DNA of 12,914 bases from Desulfomicrobium sp. (GTDB taxonomy: Bacteria; Desulfobacterota; Desulfovibrionia; Desulfovibrionales; Desulfomicrobiaceae), in NCBI GenBank assembly GCA_003542385.1, contig DPKT01000261.1:1-12914 (forward strand), read 5' to 3'. The notes below the pieces were generated by a model. It saw nothing but the letters and a program-made list of their open reading frames with translations. It was not told the origin of the DNA and ran no database searches. Made by a program: the position numbers and the translations under genes. This document shows positions 6,926 to 12,914 of this stretch, one piece after another. Positions within the stretch are counted from its first letter, which is position 1. Each line of letters opens with the position of its first letter.

Positions 6926-7693
6926 ATGGCAGGCAAGGACAACAGTTCCGAAACATTGGCCAAGGGCCTCTGGATCCTCGATATTTTCGGCGATGACGAC
7001 GTCGGTTACACCCTGTCCCAGATTTCCCGCCGCACCGGCATCAACAAGACTTCCATCTACAGATACGTCAACACGTTCTGCGAACTCGGCTTCCTGAAGC
7101 GCGACGACCGCACGGGCCTCTACCGCCTGGGCGTTCGCATGCTGGCCCTGGCCCACGCCATGCTCGAAAAGAGCGAGCTGGAGCGCGCCGTCAAGACCCA
7201 GGTCGACGCCGCCCACGAGCGACACGGCGTGCACATCGACGTGGGCATCCTGTCCGGCGACGCCATCTACCTCATCTACCGCCGCGAGTCCCAGGACACC
7301 AAGGCCTTCCGCTCCTTCAGCTACGGCTCGGAGCCCTACTATCTGGCTGCGGGCAAGGCGGCCATGGCCTTCATGGACCAGGATGAACTCGCCGCCCTCG
7401 CGGGCCGGCTGGAGTTCACGCCCAAGACCGACAAGACGGTGACGTCGCGCGAGGCCCTGCTGGCCGACCTGCGCGAATCCGCCGAACGCGGCTACACGCG
7501 CAACCGGGAGGAGTTCGTGCCCGGGCTCATCGCCATCGGCGCCCCCCTGTACAGCCTGCGCACGGGCAAGGTGGTGGGCGGGGTCAGCTTCGACTCCTCC
7601 ACGGACCGATATTCCATGGAGGAGTTCGAGAAGCGTTTCGCCGGCTACCTCGTGGAGCTGGCCAAGAAGATTTCCGCAGTGGTGTCCTGGTAG
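6926..7693 (+). CDS. IclR-family transcriptional regulator
   Basis: The 255-residue protein has an N-terminal winged helix-turn-helix (about residues 12-75: LAKGLWILDIF, YTLSQISRRTGINKTSIYRYVNTFCELGFLKRD, YRLGVRML), followed by the IclR effector domain (about 80-252) with its hallmarks AAGKAAMAFM (141-150), RGYTRNREEFVPGLIAIGAPL (188-208) and GGVSFDSS. IclR proteins bind short palindromes as dimers or tetramers and sense small metabolites. The frame is open upstream to an ATG at 6842, but that ATG lacks a ribosome site and the extra 28 residues (MSSLSGTSRP...) are unlike the family. ATG at 6926, with a modest GGGA upstream, gives the usual length. It lies 174 bases upstream of livK in the same direction, with a perfect 16-bp palindrome between, so it probably regulates the transporter operon. 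Ligand unknown. Confidence 0.92.
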   Translation: MAGKDNSSETLAKGLWILDIFGDDDVGYTLSQISRRTGINKTSIYRYVNTFCELGFLKRDDRTGLYRLGVRMLALAHAMLEKSELERAVKTQVDAAHERHGVHIDVGILSGDAIYLIYRRESQDTKAFRSFSYGSEPYYLAAGKAAMAFMDQDELAALAGRLEFTPKTDKTVTSREALLADLRESAERGYTRNREEFVPGLIAIGAPLYSLRTGKVVGGVSFDSSTDRYSMEEFEKRFAGYLVELAKKISAVVSW

Positions 7694-7715
7694 GAAAAGG
7701 ATTATTGCTGTGCAG

Positions 7716-7731
7716 GAACCCCGCGGGGTTC
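7716..7731. promoter_or_regulatory. Perfect 16-bp palindrome, candidate operator upstream of livK
   Basis: GAACCCCGCGGGGTTC is a perfect dyad 22 bases after the iclR stop and about 136 bases before livK. Its size suits a dimeric regulator such as the adjacent IclR protein. No T-run follows, so a simple intrinsic terminator is less likely, although RNA hairpin formation is possible. Confidence 0.45.
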
Positions 7732-7867
7732 GTCCGGATGGGGAGAAAAGGGGCCGGGGCGTTGTGCTTCCGTTCCCATGGCAGACTCGCTGTGTCCGTC
7801 GCCGCAGAGGCGCCGGTACCGCCCTGCGAGGCATGTCGGATTTCAACATTCACTGGAGGAGTTTGAG

Positions 7868-9007
7868 ATGAAAAGACTTGTAGTCCTGTCTCTGGTTCTG
7901 GCCATGGTCTGCGGCTTCGCCGGCATGTCCGTGGCTGCCGACGACACCGTCCGCATCGGCGTGTTTCTTCCCCTGACCGGCCAGAACGCCTTCGGCGGCC
8001 AGCTGGAACTGGAAGGCGTGCAGATGGCCCACAAGGAAATGGGCGAGGTCATGGGCAAGAAGGTCGAACTGTTCGTCGTTGACAACAAGTCCGACAAGGT
8101 CGAGTCCGCCAACGCGGTCAAGCGCCTGATCGAAAAGGAAAAAGTCCAGGCCATCATCGGTACCTACGGCTCCTCCCTGGCCATGGCCGGCGGTGAAGTG
8201 TCCGAAAAGGCCGGCATCCCCCAGGTAGGCACCAGCTGCACCAACCCCCTGGTCACCCAGGGCAAGAAGTACATCTTCCGCGTGTGCTTCATCGATCCCT
8301 TCCAGGGCGCCGGCGCAGCCACCTACGCCTTCAAGGACCTGGGCGCCAAGAAGGCCGCCCTGCTGATCGACGTGGCCAACGACTACTCCGTGGGCCTGGC
8401 CAACTTCTTCAAGAAGTCTTTCAACAAGATGGGCGGCGAGATCGTGGCCACCCTGAACTACCAGTCCGGCGACCAGGATTTCACCGCCCAGTTGCAGGAA
8501 ATCATGTCCAAGGAGCCTGACGTCCTGTTCATCCCCTCCTACTTCGCCGAAGGCGCCATCATCATGAAGCAGGCCAAGGAACTTGGCTCCAAGTTCAAGA
8601 TCATGGGCGGCGACGCCATGGACAACCCCGAAATCACCGCCATCGGCGGCGACGCCGTGGAAGGCTTCATGCACACGACCTTCCCCTACGACCCGTCCAT
8701 GCCCGACATGAACCCCGTGGCCAAGAAATTCACGGCCGACTGGGCCGCCGCCAACCCCGGCAAGGACCCCAACGTCAACGCCGCCCTGGGCTATGACGCC
8801 TACATGATCATCATGGACGCCATCAAGCGCGCCGGCTCCGCCGAGCCCCAGGCCATCCGCGACGCCCTGGCCGCCACCAAGGGCTTCGTCGGCGTGACGG
8901 GCACCACCACCATCAACGAGACCCACGACGCCGAAAAGCCCGTCGGTCTGGTCATGATCAAGGATGGCAAGAAGACCTACGTCGGCAGCATCACTCCCGA
9001 ACTCTAA
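7868..9007 (+). CDS. livK: Branched-chain amino acid ABC transporter, periplasmic substrate-binding protein
   Basis: This 379-residue protein begins with a classic signal peptide: KR at positions 2-3, a hydrophobic core (VVLSLVLAMVCGFAGM) and likely cleavage after SVA or SVAA, just before DDTVRIGVFLPLTGQNAFGG. That last segment is the signature opening of the LivK/LivJ type I periplasmic fold. VFVPS-like strands such as VDNKSD, AIIGTYGSS, VGTSCTNPLVTQ and ALLIDVANDYSVG follow the family pattern. The mature protein captures branched-chain or related amino acids in the periplasm and delivers them to LivHM. The ATG at 7868 is fixed by GGAGGA 7 bases upstream and by the signal peptide; the frame stays open 30 codons further up with no such features. 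It is first in the operon, and paired hairpins downstream fit its expected higher expression. Exact ligand is not predictable here; peptide amides or urea are less likely alternatives. Confidence 0.93.
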   Translation: MKRLVVLSLVLAMVCGFAGMSVAADDTVRIGVFLPLTGQNAFGGQLELEGVQMAHKEMGEVMGKKVELFVVDNKSDKVESANAVKRLIEKEKVQAIIGTYGSSLAMAGGEVSEKAGIPQVGTSCTNPLVTQGKKYIFRVCFIDPFQGAGAATYAFKDLGAKKAALLIDVANDYSVGLANFFKKSFNKMGGEIVATLNYQSGDQDFTAQLQEIMSKEPDVLFIPSYFAEGAIIMKQAKELGSKFKIMGGDAMDNPEITAIGGDAVEGFMHTTFPYDPSMPDMNPVAKKFTADWAAANPGKDPNVNAALGYDAYMIIMDAIKRAGSAEPQAIRDALAATKGFVGVTGTTTINETHDAEKPVGLVMIKDGKKTYVGSITPEL

Positions 9008-9018
9008 TCCTCTGATTT

Positions 9019-9063
9019 CGCGCCCCGGGCGCGGCGGCGGCAGGGGCCTGGGCCCCTGCCGCC
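9019..9063 (+). repeat. Two adjacent hairpins in the livK-livH gap
   Basis: The first is CGCGCCC-C-GGGCGCG (9019-9033). The second is a perfect 13-bp inverted repeat (9036-9048 with 9051-9063) with 2 bases between the arms, so the real loop is probably 4 or more bases. No T-run follows. In substrate-binding-protein operons such structures typically protect the upstream mRNA from 3' exonucleases and give more binding protein than permease. That role is inferred here. Confidence 0.75.
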
Positions 9064-9082
9064 CATCAGAAAAGGACCTTCC

Positions 9083-9976
9083 ATGAACCTGGCAACATTC
9101 ATCCAGCATTTCCTGAACAGCCTGACCCTCGGCAGTCTGTATGCGCTCATCGCCATCGGCTACACCATGGTCTACGGCATCCTGCGGCTGATCAACTTCG
9201 CCCACAGCGAGATCTTCATGCTCGGTGCCTATCTCGTGTTCTGGGGCATCACGCTTTTCCATCTGCCCTGGCCTGTGGCCATGGTCGCATCCATCATCCT
9301 GGTCGCGGGGATCGGCATCCTGGTGGACCGCATCGCCTACCGCCCGCTGCGCGACGCGCCCCGCATCTCGGCCCTGATCAGCGCCATCGGCGTCTCCTTT
9401 TTTCTGCAGAACGTGGCCATCGTCTTCTTCCAGGCCATTCCCCGGCAGGTCTACCGTCCGGCCTGGCTGGAGAACCCCATGATCTGGGGCGACGTGCGCG
9501 TCCTGCCCCTGACCCTCTTCGTGCCGCTGCTCTCGCTCTTCCTCATGCTGGCCCTGGTCTACATCGTGTACCACACCAAGGCGGGTCTGGGCATGCGCGC
9601 CATCAGCAAGGACATCGAGACGAGCTACCTCATGGGCGTGTCCGTGAACAAGGTCATCGCCCTGACGTTCGGCATCGGCTCGGCCCTGGCCGCGGCCAGC
9701 GGCATCATGTGGGCCCTGCGGTACCCGCAGCTGCAGCCCATCATGGGCGCCATCCCCGGCTTCAAGGCCTTCATCGCGGCCGTTTTCGGGGGCATCGGCT
9801 CCATCCAGGGTGCCGTAATCGGCGGCCTGGCCCTGGGTTTCATCGAAATCATGACCGTGGCATTTTTCCCTGATCTGGCAGGATACCGCGACGCCTTCGC
9901 CTTTGTCCTGCTGATCGCCATCCTGCTGGTCAAACCGACCGGCCTGCTGGGCGTCAAGACGGAGGACAAGGTCTGA
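9083..9976 (+). CDS. livH: Branched-chain amino acid ABC transporter permease LivH
   Basis: The 297-residue product is hydrophobic throughout, with about eight membrane segments. It opens with the family hallmark LNSLTLGSLYALIAIGYTMVYGILRLINFAHSEIFMLGAY (residues 11-50). It contains the cytoplasmic coupling loop GLGMRAISKDIETSYLMGVSVNKVI (168-192), which contacts the ATPases, and ends with the conserved PGFKAFIAAVFGGIGSIQGAVIGGL (225-249). It forms the inner-membrane channel with LivM. Length is typical. AAGGA lies 8 bases before the ATG. Its TGA stop overlaps the livM start by one base (TGATG), indicating translational coupling. Confidence 0.94.
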   Translation: MNLATFIQHFLNSLTLGSLYALIAIGYTMVYGILRLINFAHSEIFMLGAYLVFWGITLFHLPWPVAMVASIILVAGIGILVDRIAYRPLRDAPRISALISAIGVSFFLQNVAIVFFQAIPRQVYRPAWLENPMIWGDVRVLPLTLFVPLLSLFLMLALVYIVYHTKAGLGMRAISKDIETSYLMGVSVNKVIALTFGIGSALAAASGIMWALRYPQLQPIMGAIPGFKAFIAAVFGGIGSIQGAVIGGLALGFIEIMTVAFFPDLAGYRDAFAFVLLIAILLVKPTGLLGVKTEDKV

Positions 9977-11013
9977 TGAACCGCTCTACGACAATACTGC
10001 TCAACCTCGTCCTGGTCGGCTGTCTGGGACTTTTCCTGTGGTGGGCCGAAGGCAGCCTCGACGGCTACAAGATCCAGATCCTGAACCTCATCGCCGTGAA
10101 CATCATCCTGGCCCTGTCCCTGAACCTCATCTACGGCTTCACGGGCATGTTCAGCCTCGGGCACGCCGGCTTCATGGCCATCGGCGCCTATGTCTGTTCC
10201 ATCCTCATCATGACGCCGGAGCAGAAGGAGACGCTCTTCATCCTGCAGGAGGCCCTGCCCTGGGTGCAGAACTCCCACGCGCCGTTCCTGGTCGCGGTGA
10301 TCGCCGGCGGGGCCGTGGCGGCCCTCTTCGGGCTGGTCATCGGCGCGCCGCTCCTGCGCCTGGGCGACGACTACCTGGGCATAGCCACCCTGGGCTTCGC
10401 CGAGATCGTGCGCGTCATCGCCAACAACATCCCCCGCGTGACCAACGGCGCGCTGGGTTTCAAGGGCATCCCTGACCACGCCAACCTTTGGTGGAACTAC
10501 GGATGGTGCCTGCTGACACTCTACTTCGTGATCCGCATCCTGAACAGCAACACGGGCAACGTCTTCAAGGCCATCCGCGACGACGAGACCGCGGCCAAGG
10601 CCATGGGCATCGACGTCTTCCGCATCAAGCTCCTGTCCTTCACCATCGGCGCGTTCTTCGCCGGGGTGGGCGGGGCATTGCTGGCCAGCCTCCTGACCAC
10701 CATCGATCCCAAGATGTTCCTCTTCACCCTGACCTTCAACGTGCTCATGATCGTCGTCACCGGTGGCCTGGGTTCCATCACCGGTTCCATCCTGGCCGGC
10801 ACGGGCATCACCGTCATGCTGGAGTGGCTGCGCTTCGTGGAGAACCCCGTGACCATCGGCGACTGGACCCTGCCCGGCATTCCCGGCATGCGCATGGTCG
10901 TCTTCTCCCTGGTGCTCATCCTCGTCATCCTCTTCCGCCGCGAAGGGATCATGGGCATGCGTGAAATCCACTGGGGCACCGTGGCCCGGTTCATGAAGGG
11001 AGGCAAGGCATGA
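9976..11013 (+). CDS. livM: Branched-chain amino acid ABC transporter permease LivM
   Basis: The 345-residue protein is the second permease. Conserved blocks include NLIAVNIILALSLNLIYGFTGMFSLGHAGFMAIGAY (37-72), RLGDDYLGIATLGFAEIVRVI (128-148), the coupling loop GNVFKAIRDDETAAKAMGID (194-213) and the C-terminal VTGGLGSITGSILAGTG. Length fits LivM proteins that lack the long N-terminal extension of the E. coli protein. It begins one base inside the livH stop and ends with a 4-base ATGA overlap with livG, so expression of the four genes is coupled. Confidence 0.94.
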   Translation: MNRSTTILLNLVLVGCLGLFLWWAEGSLDGYKIQILNLIAVNIILALSLNLIYGFTGMFSLGHAGFMAIGAYVCSILIMTPEQKETLFILQEALPWVQNSHAPFLVAVIAGGAVAALFGLVIGAPLLRLGDDYLGIATLGFAEIVRVIANNIPRVTNGALGFKGIPDHANLWWNYGWCLLTLYFVIRILNSNTGNVFKAIRDDETAAKAMGIDVFRIKLLSFTIGAFFAGVGGALLASLLTTIDPKMFLFTLTFNVLMIVVTGGLGSITGSILAGTGITVMLEWLRFVENPVTIGDWTLPGIPGMRMVVFSLVLILVILFRREGIMGMREIHWGTVARFMKGGKA

Positions 11014-11789
11014 GCATGATTCTCGAAACCAAAGGGCTGACCATGCGTTTCGGCGGCCTGGTCGCCGTCTCGGAATTCAGCGCGAGCATCCCCCAGGGCA
11101 GCATCACGGGCCTCATCGGCCCCAACGGCGCGGGCAAGACAACCTGCTTCAACATGGTCACGGGCTTCTACAAGCCCACCGAAGGGCAGGTCTTCTTCGA
11201 GGGCCGCGAACTGACCGGCATGTCGCCGCATCAGGTCTGCCGCGCGGGCATCGCGCGCACCTTCCAGAACATCCGTCTCTTCGGCAACGAAACGGCCATC
11301 GAGAACGTCATGATCGGCAGCTTCGTGCGCCAGCGCACGGGGTGGATCCAGTCGGTGCTCATGACGCCCATGTCCCTGCGCGAGGAGCGCGAGATCCGCG
11401 ACCGGTCCATGGAACTGCTCGACGTCGTGGGCCTGGCCGGCATCGCCCAGGAGAAGGCCAACAGCCTGCCCTACGGCGCCCAGCGCCGCCTGGAGATCGC
11501 CCGCGCCCTGGCCACGAAGCCGCGCTTCCTGCTGCTGGACGAGCCCGCCGCGGGCATGAACCCCCAGGAGTCCCTGGAACTGATGGATTTCATCCGCACC
11601 ATCCGCACCCGCTTCAACCTGACGATTCTGCTCATCGAGCACGACATGAAGGTCGTCATGGGCGTGTGCGAGCACATGTGGGTCCTCGACTACGGCGTGA
11701 CCATCGCCGAGGGCGGGCCCGAAGCCATCCAGTCCAACCCCAAGGTCATCGAGGCCTATCTGGGTGAGGAGTACGTGAAATATGCTTAA
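11010..11789 (+). CDS. livG: Branched-chain amino acid ABC transporter ATP-binding protein LivG
   Basis: The 259-residue ATPase has Walker A GPNGAGKT (37-44), Q-loop Q86 in ARTFQNIRLF, signature LPYGAQRRLEIARAL (153-167; the usual LSYGQQ reads LPYGAQ), Walker B FLLLDEPAAGMNP (173-185) and switch histidine H211 in LIEHDMKVVM. The conserved NPQE after Walker B and the C-terminal EAYLGEEY are typical of LivG. It pairs with LivF to power transport through LivHM. Start overlaps the livM stop by 4 bases, and its own stop overlaps livF by 8 bases. GGGAGG lies 8 bases upstream of the ATG, inside the livM end. Confidence 0.95.
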   Translation: MSMILETKGLTMRFGGLVAVSEFSASIPQGSITGLIGPNGAGKTTCFNMVTGFYKPTEGQVFFEGRELTGMSPHQVCRAGIARTFQNIRLFGNETAIENVMIGSFVRQRTGWIQSVLMTPMSLREEREIRDRSMELLDVVGLAGIAQEKANSLPYGAQRRLEIARALATKPRFLLLDEPAAGMNPQESLELMDFIRTIRTRFNLTILLIEHDMKVVMGVCEHMWVLDYGVTIAEGGPEAIQSNPKVIEAYLGEEYVKYA

Positions 11790-12486
11790 GATCAGCGACC
11801 TACATGTATATTACGGGGGCATCCACGCCCTGAAGGGCATCTCCCTGGAGGCGCCCAAGGGCAAGGTCGTGACCCTCATCGGCGCCAACGGCGCGGGCAA
11901 GAGCAGCACCCTGCGGGCCATCTCGGGCCTCATCAAGAACAAGAAGGGCAGAATCACCTACAACGACCGAGACATCACGACGCTCGACCCGGTGGAGATC
12001 GTCAAGAGCGGCATCGTCATGTCCCCGGAAGGGCGGCGCATCTTCCCGCACCTCTCGGTGACCGAGAACCTGTACCTGGGCGCCTACAGCCGCAGCGACA
12101 AGGATGGTATTGAGAAGGACAAGGAGTGGGTCTTCGACCTCTTCCCGCGCATGCGCGAGCGCCAGAACCAGAAGGGCGGCACCCTCTCGGGCGGTGAACA
12201 GCAGATGCTGGCCGTGGCCCGGGCGCTCATGAGCTCGCCCGACGTGGTCATGCTCGACGAGCCGTCCCTGGGCCTGGCGCCGCTCCTGGTCAAGGACGTC
12301 TTCGAGATCATCAAGGTCATCAACGCCCAGGGCAAGACGGTCCTTCTGGTCGAACAGAACGCCTTCGCCGCTCTGAAGGTGGCGCACTACGCCTACGTGC
12401 TCGAAACCGGCAGCATCGTGCTGCAGGGCACGGGCGAGGAACTCCTGAACGACGAGCGCGTCATCCACGCCTATCTGGGCGGATGA
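11782..12486 (+). CDS. livF: Branched-chain amino acid ABC transporter ATP-binding protein LivF
   Basis: The 234-residue ATPase has Walker A GANGAGKS (34-41), SPEGRRIFPHLSVTENL (81-97), signature LSGGEQQMLAVARALM (135-150), Walker B VVMLDEPSLGLAP (155-167) and VEQNA (190-194), where LivF proteins normally carry Gln-Asn in place of the switch histidine. The C-terminal VIHAYLGG is the family end. It forms a heterodimer with LivG. Start overlaps livG by 8 bases, with a GTGAGGAG ribosome site inside the livG end. It is the last gene of the operon, followed by a strong terminator. Confidence 0.95.
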   Translation: MLKISDLHVYYGGIHALKGISLEAPKGKVVTLIGANGAGKSSTLRAISGLIKNKKGRITYNDRDITTLDPVEIVKSGIVMSPEGRRIFPHLSVTENLYLGAYSRSDKDGIEKDKEWVFDLFPRMRERQNQKGGTLSGGEQQMLAVARALMSSPDVVMLDEPSLGLAPLLVKDVFEIIKVINAQGKTVLLVEQNAFAALKVAHYAYVLETGSIVLQGTGEELLNDERVIHAYLGG

Positions 12487-12510
12487 CGGCGGGAGAGCGC
12501 TGGAAAGAAG

Positions 12511-12542
12511 AAGGGCAGGTCCGAGGGGGCCTGCCTTTTTTT
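12511..12542 (+). terminator. Rho-independent terminator of the liv operon
   Basis: The 5' arm GGCAGGTCC and 3' arm GGGCCTGCC form a 9-bp stem (one G-U pair) with loop GAGG at 12514-12535, directly followed by seven T residues. It lies 27 bases after the livF stop. On the other strand only a broken T/C tract follows the hairpin, so two-way action is doubtful. Confidence 0.9.
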
Positions 12543-12560
12543 GTGGGGGGAGGGGGCTGG

Positions 12561-12668
12561 GTGGACTGAATGGACGAGATGGACTTTATGGACGAACACG
12601 GACCATGAGGGCGTTGTGCCTTTTGTCCGTGTCAGTCCATCTGGTCCATGAAGTCCATCTCGTCCATT
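12561..12668. repeat. Long inverted repeat built of 9-bp-spaced TGGAC/GTCCA units
   Basis: On the left, TGGAC begins at 12562, 12571, 12580 and 12589, with CGGAC at 12599. On the right, the mirror GTCCG begins at 12625, then GTCCA at 12635, 12644, 12653 and 12662. The best register pairs 12569-12593 with 12644-12668, matching at 24 of 25 positions, and an inner 8-bp stem pairs 12596-12603 with 12625-12632 around a 21-base loop. A second register shifted by one unit pairs all the pentamers less completely. It lies between convergent genes (livF and glycerate kinase), a common place for dispersed extragenic repeats. It could also fold as a transcription barrier for the glycerate kinase mRNA. 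Its 9-bp period also permits a read-through of repeated Trp codons, but no gene is supported. Confidence 0.85.
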
Positions 12669-12671
12669 CCC

Positions 12672-12914
12672 CTAAGGCACCAGCAGCACCTTGATATCAC
12701 ACACATTCGTATTCGTCGGCCCGGTCTTCAGCAGCTGCCCCAGCTGTTCGAAGTAGTGGTAGGCGTCGTTTTCGGCCAGGAAGCGGGCCGGTTCCAGGCC
12801 CAGATCGCGGCCGTGTTCCAGGATGGCCGGGGAGGCGAAGGCGCCGGTGGCGTCGGTGGGGCCGTCGCTGCCGTCGGTGGAGGCGGCCAGGAAGACAGCC
12901 GCCCCTGCGTCCTT
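12672..12914 (-). CDS. Type-2 glycerate kinase (MOFRL domain), C-terminal fragment
   Basis: The last 80 residues are visible and the N-terminus lies beyond the right edge. They include AVFLAASTDGSDGPTDATGAF, GRDLGLEPARFLAENDAYHYF and LLKTGPTNTNVCDIKVLLVP. This is the conserved end of class II (GckA/TtuD, MOFRL) glycerate kinases, where the DGxDGPTD loop lies near the active site. The enzyme phosphorylates D-glycerate to 2-phosphoglycerate, feeding glycerate or tartrate-type carbon into glycolysis; some homologues act on hydroxypyruvate-pathway intermediates. It is convergent with livF. The stop TAG is at 12672-12674, just beyond the 9-bp-period inverted repeat. There is no evidence that it belongs to the transporter system. 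Confidence 0.9.
   Translation of the reverse strand, partial: KDAGAAVFLAASTDGSDGPTDATGAFASPAILEHGRDLGLEPARFLAENDAYHYFEQLGQLLKTGPTNTNVCDIKVLLVP

Noticed and set aside
7688..7715. Possible sigma-54 promoter (TGG...TTGCT) before livK
   Set aside because: The distance between GG and GC does not match the required 10 bases in any register.
6911..7849. 312-codon minus-strand open frame opposite iclR
   Set aside because: Antisense shadow of the well-supported IclR gene, with Val/Gly/Ala/His-rich composition and no domain.
7778..7867. Upstream start for livK at 7778
   Set aside because: It would bury the signal peptide behind 30 unrelated residues and has no ribosome site; ATG at 7868 has GGAGGA.
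7850..9574. Long minus-strand open frame (574 codons) opposite livK and livH
   Set aside because: It is the antisense shadow of GC-rich coding DNA. Its translation is low-complexity (His/Asp/Gly/Gln-rich) with no domain, while the plus strand encodes clear transporter proteins.
9625..11675. Two long minus-strand open frames (9625-10971 and 10521-11675) opposite livH, livM and livG
   Set aside because: Same cause: third-position GC bias leaves the antisense frame open. They overlap each other and have no recognisable motif or ribosome site.
12561..12668. CRISPR-like array
   Set aside because: Units are 5 bp at 9-bp spacing, are arranged in mirror orientation and have no spacers of CRISPR size; no cas gene is present.

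Overview
This window has two parts of different base composition. Bases 1 to about 3985 are AT-richer. From about 3986 to the right end the DNA is GC-rich with strongly G/C-ending codons. The GC-rich part looks like the chromosome of a delta-type Proteobacterium (Desulfobacterota), probably near Desulfovibrio or Desulfomicrobium. That placement is inferred from codon use, the style of the branched-chain amino acid transporter and the adjacent glycerate kinase. No rRNA or tRNA is present to confirm it.

Left part (1-3985, read on the minus strand): one very long gene, running off the left edge, encodes a single-chain restriction-modification enzyme. It has a PD-(D/E)xK nuclease, a DEAH helicase/translocase and an N6-adenine methyltransferase in one chain, the layout of the Type ISP (LlaGI/LlaBIII) family. 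About 400 bp of AT-rich non-coding DNA separates it from the 3' end of a stomatin/SPFH gene that is cut short. The loss of composition and of SPFH homology at the same point (about 3985) suggests foreign DNA was inserted into, or replaced the end of, the stomatin gene. The upstream nfeD gene is intact, so a classic nfeD-stomatin pair appears to have been broken.

Middle part (4951-6705): after a 380-bp divergent intergenic region comes a pair of plus-strand genes. The first encodes a papain-like (C1) cysteine peptidase with complete catalytic residues, no signal peptide and no prodomain. The second encodes a small membrane protein with a charged, probably coiled-coil tail, which I do not recognise. 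The two are separated by a 76-bp gap containing a perfect hairpin. This pair is the best candidate in the window for something undescribed.

Right part (6842-12914): an IclR-family regulator precedes a complete branched-chain amino acid (HAAT-family) ABC transporter operon, livK-livH-livM-livG-livF. The last four genes overlap or touch at their ends. A 16-bp perfect palindrome lies between iclR and livK, and two tandem hairpins lie between livK and livH. A rho-independent terminator follows livF. Beyond it is a striking inverted repeat built of 9-bp-spaced TGGAC/GTCCA units, and then the C-terminal end of a convergent type-2 glycerate kinase gene that runs off the right edge.

Working model: the regulator probably controls periplasmic capture (LivK) and import (LivHMGF) of branched-chain or related amino acids. 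The left side is an accessory, defence-type segment next to membrane-quality (NfeD/SPFH) genes.
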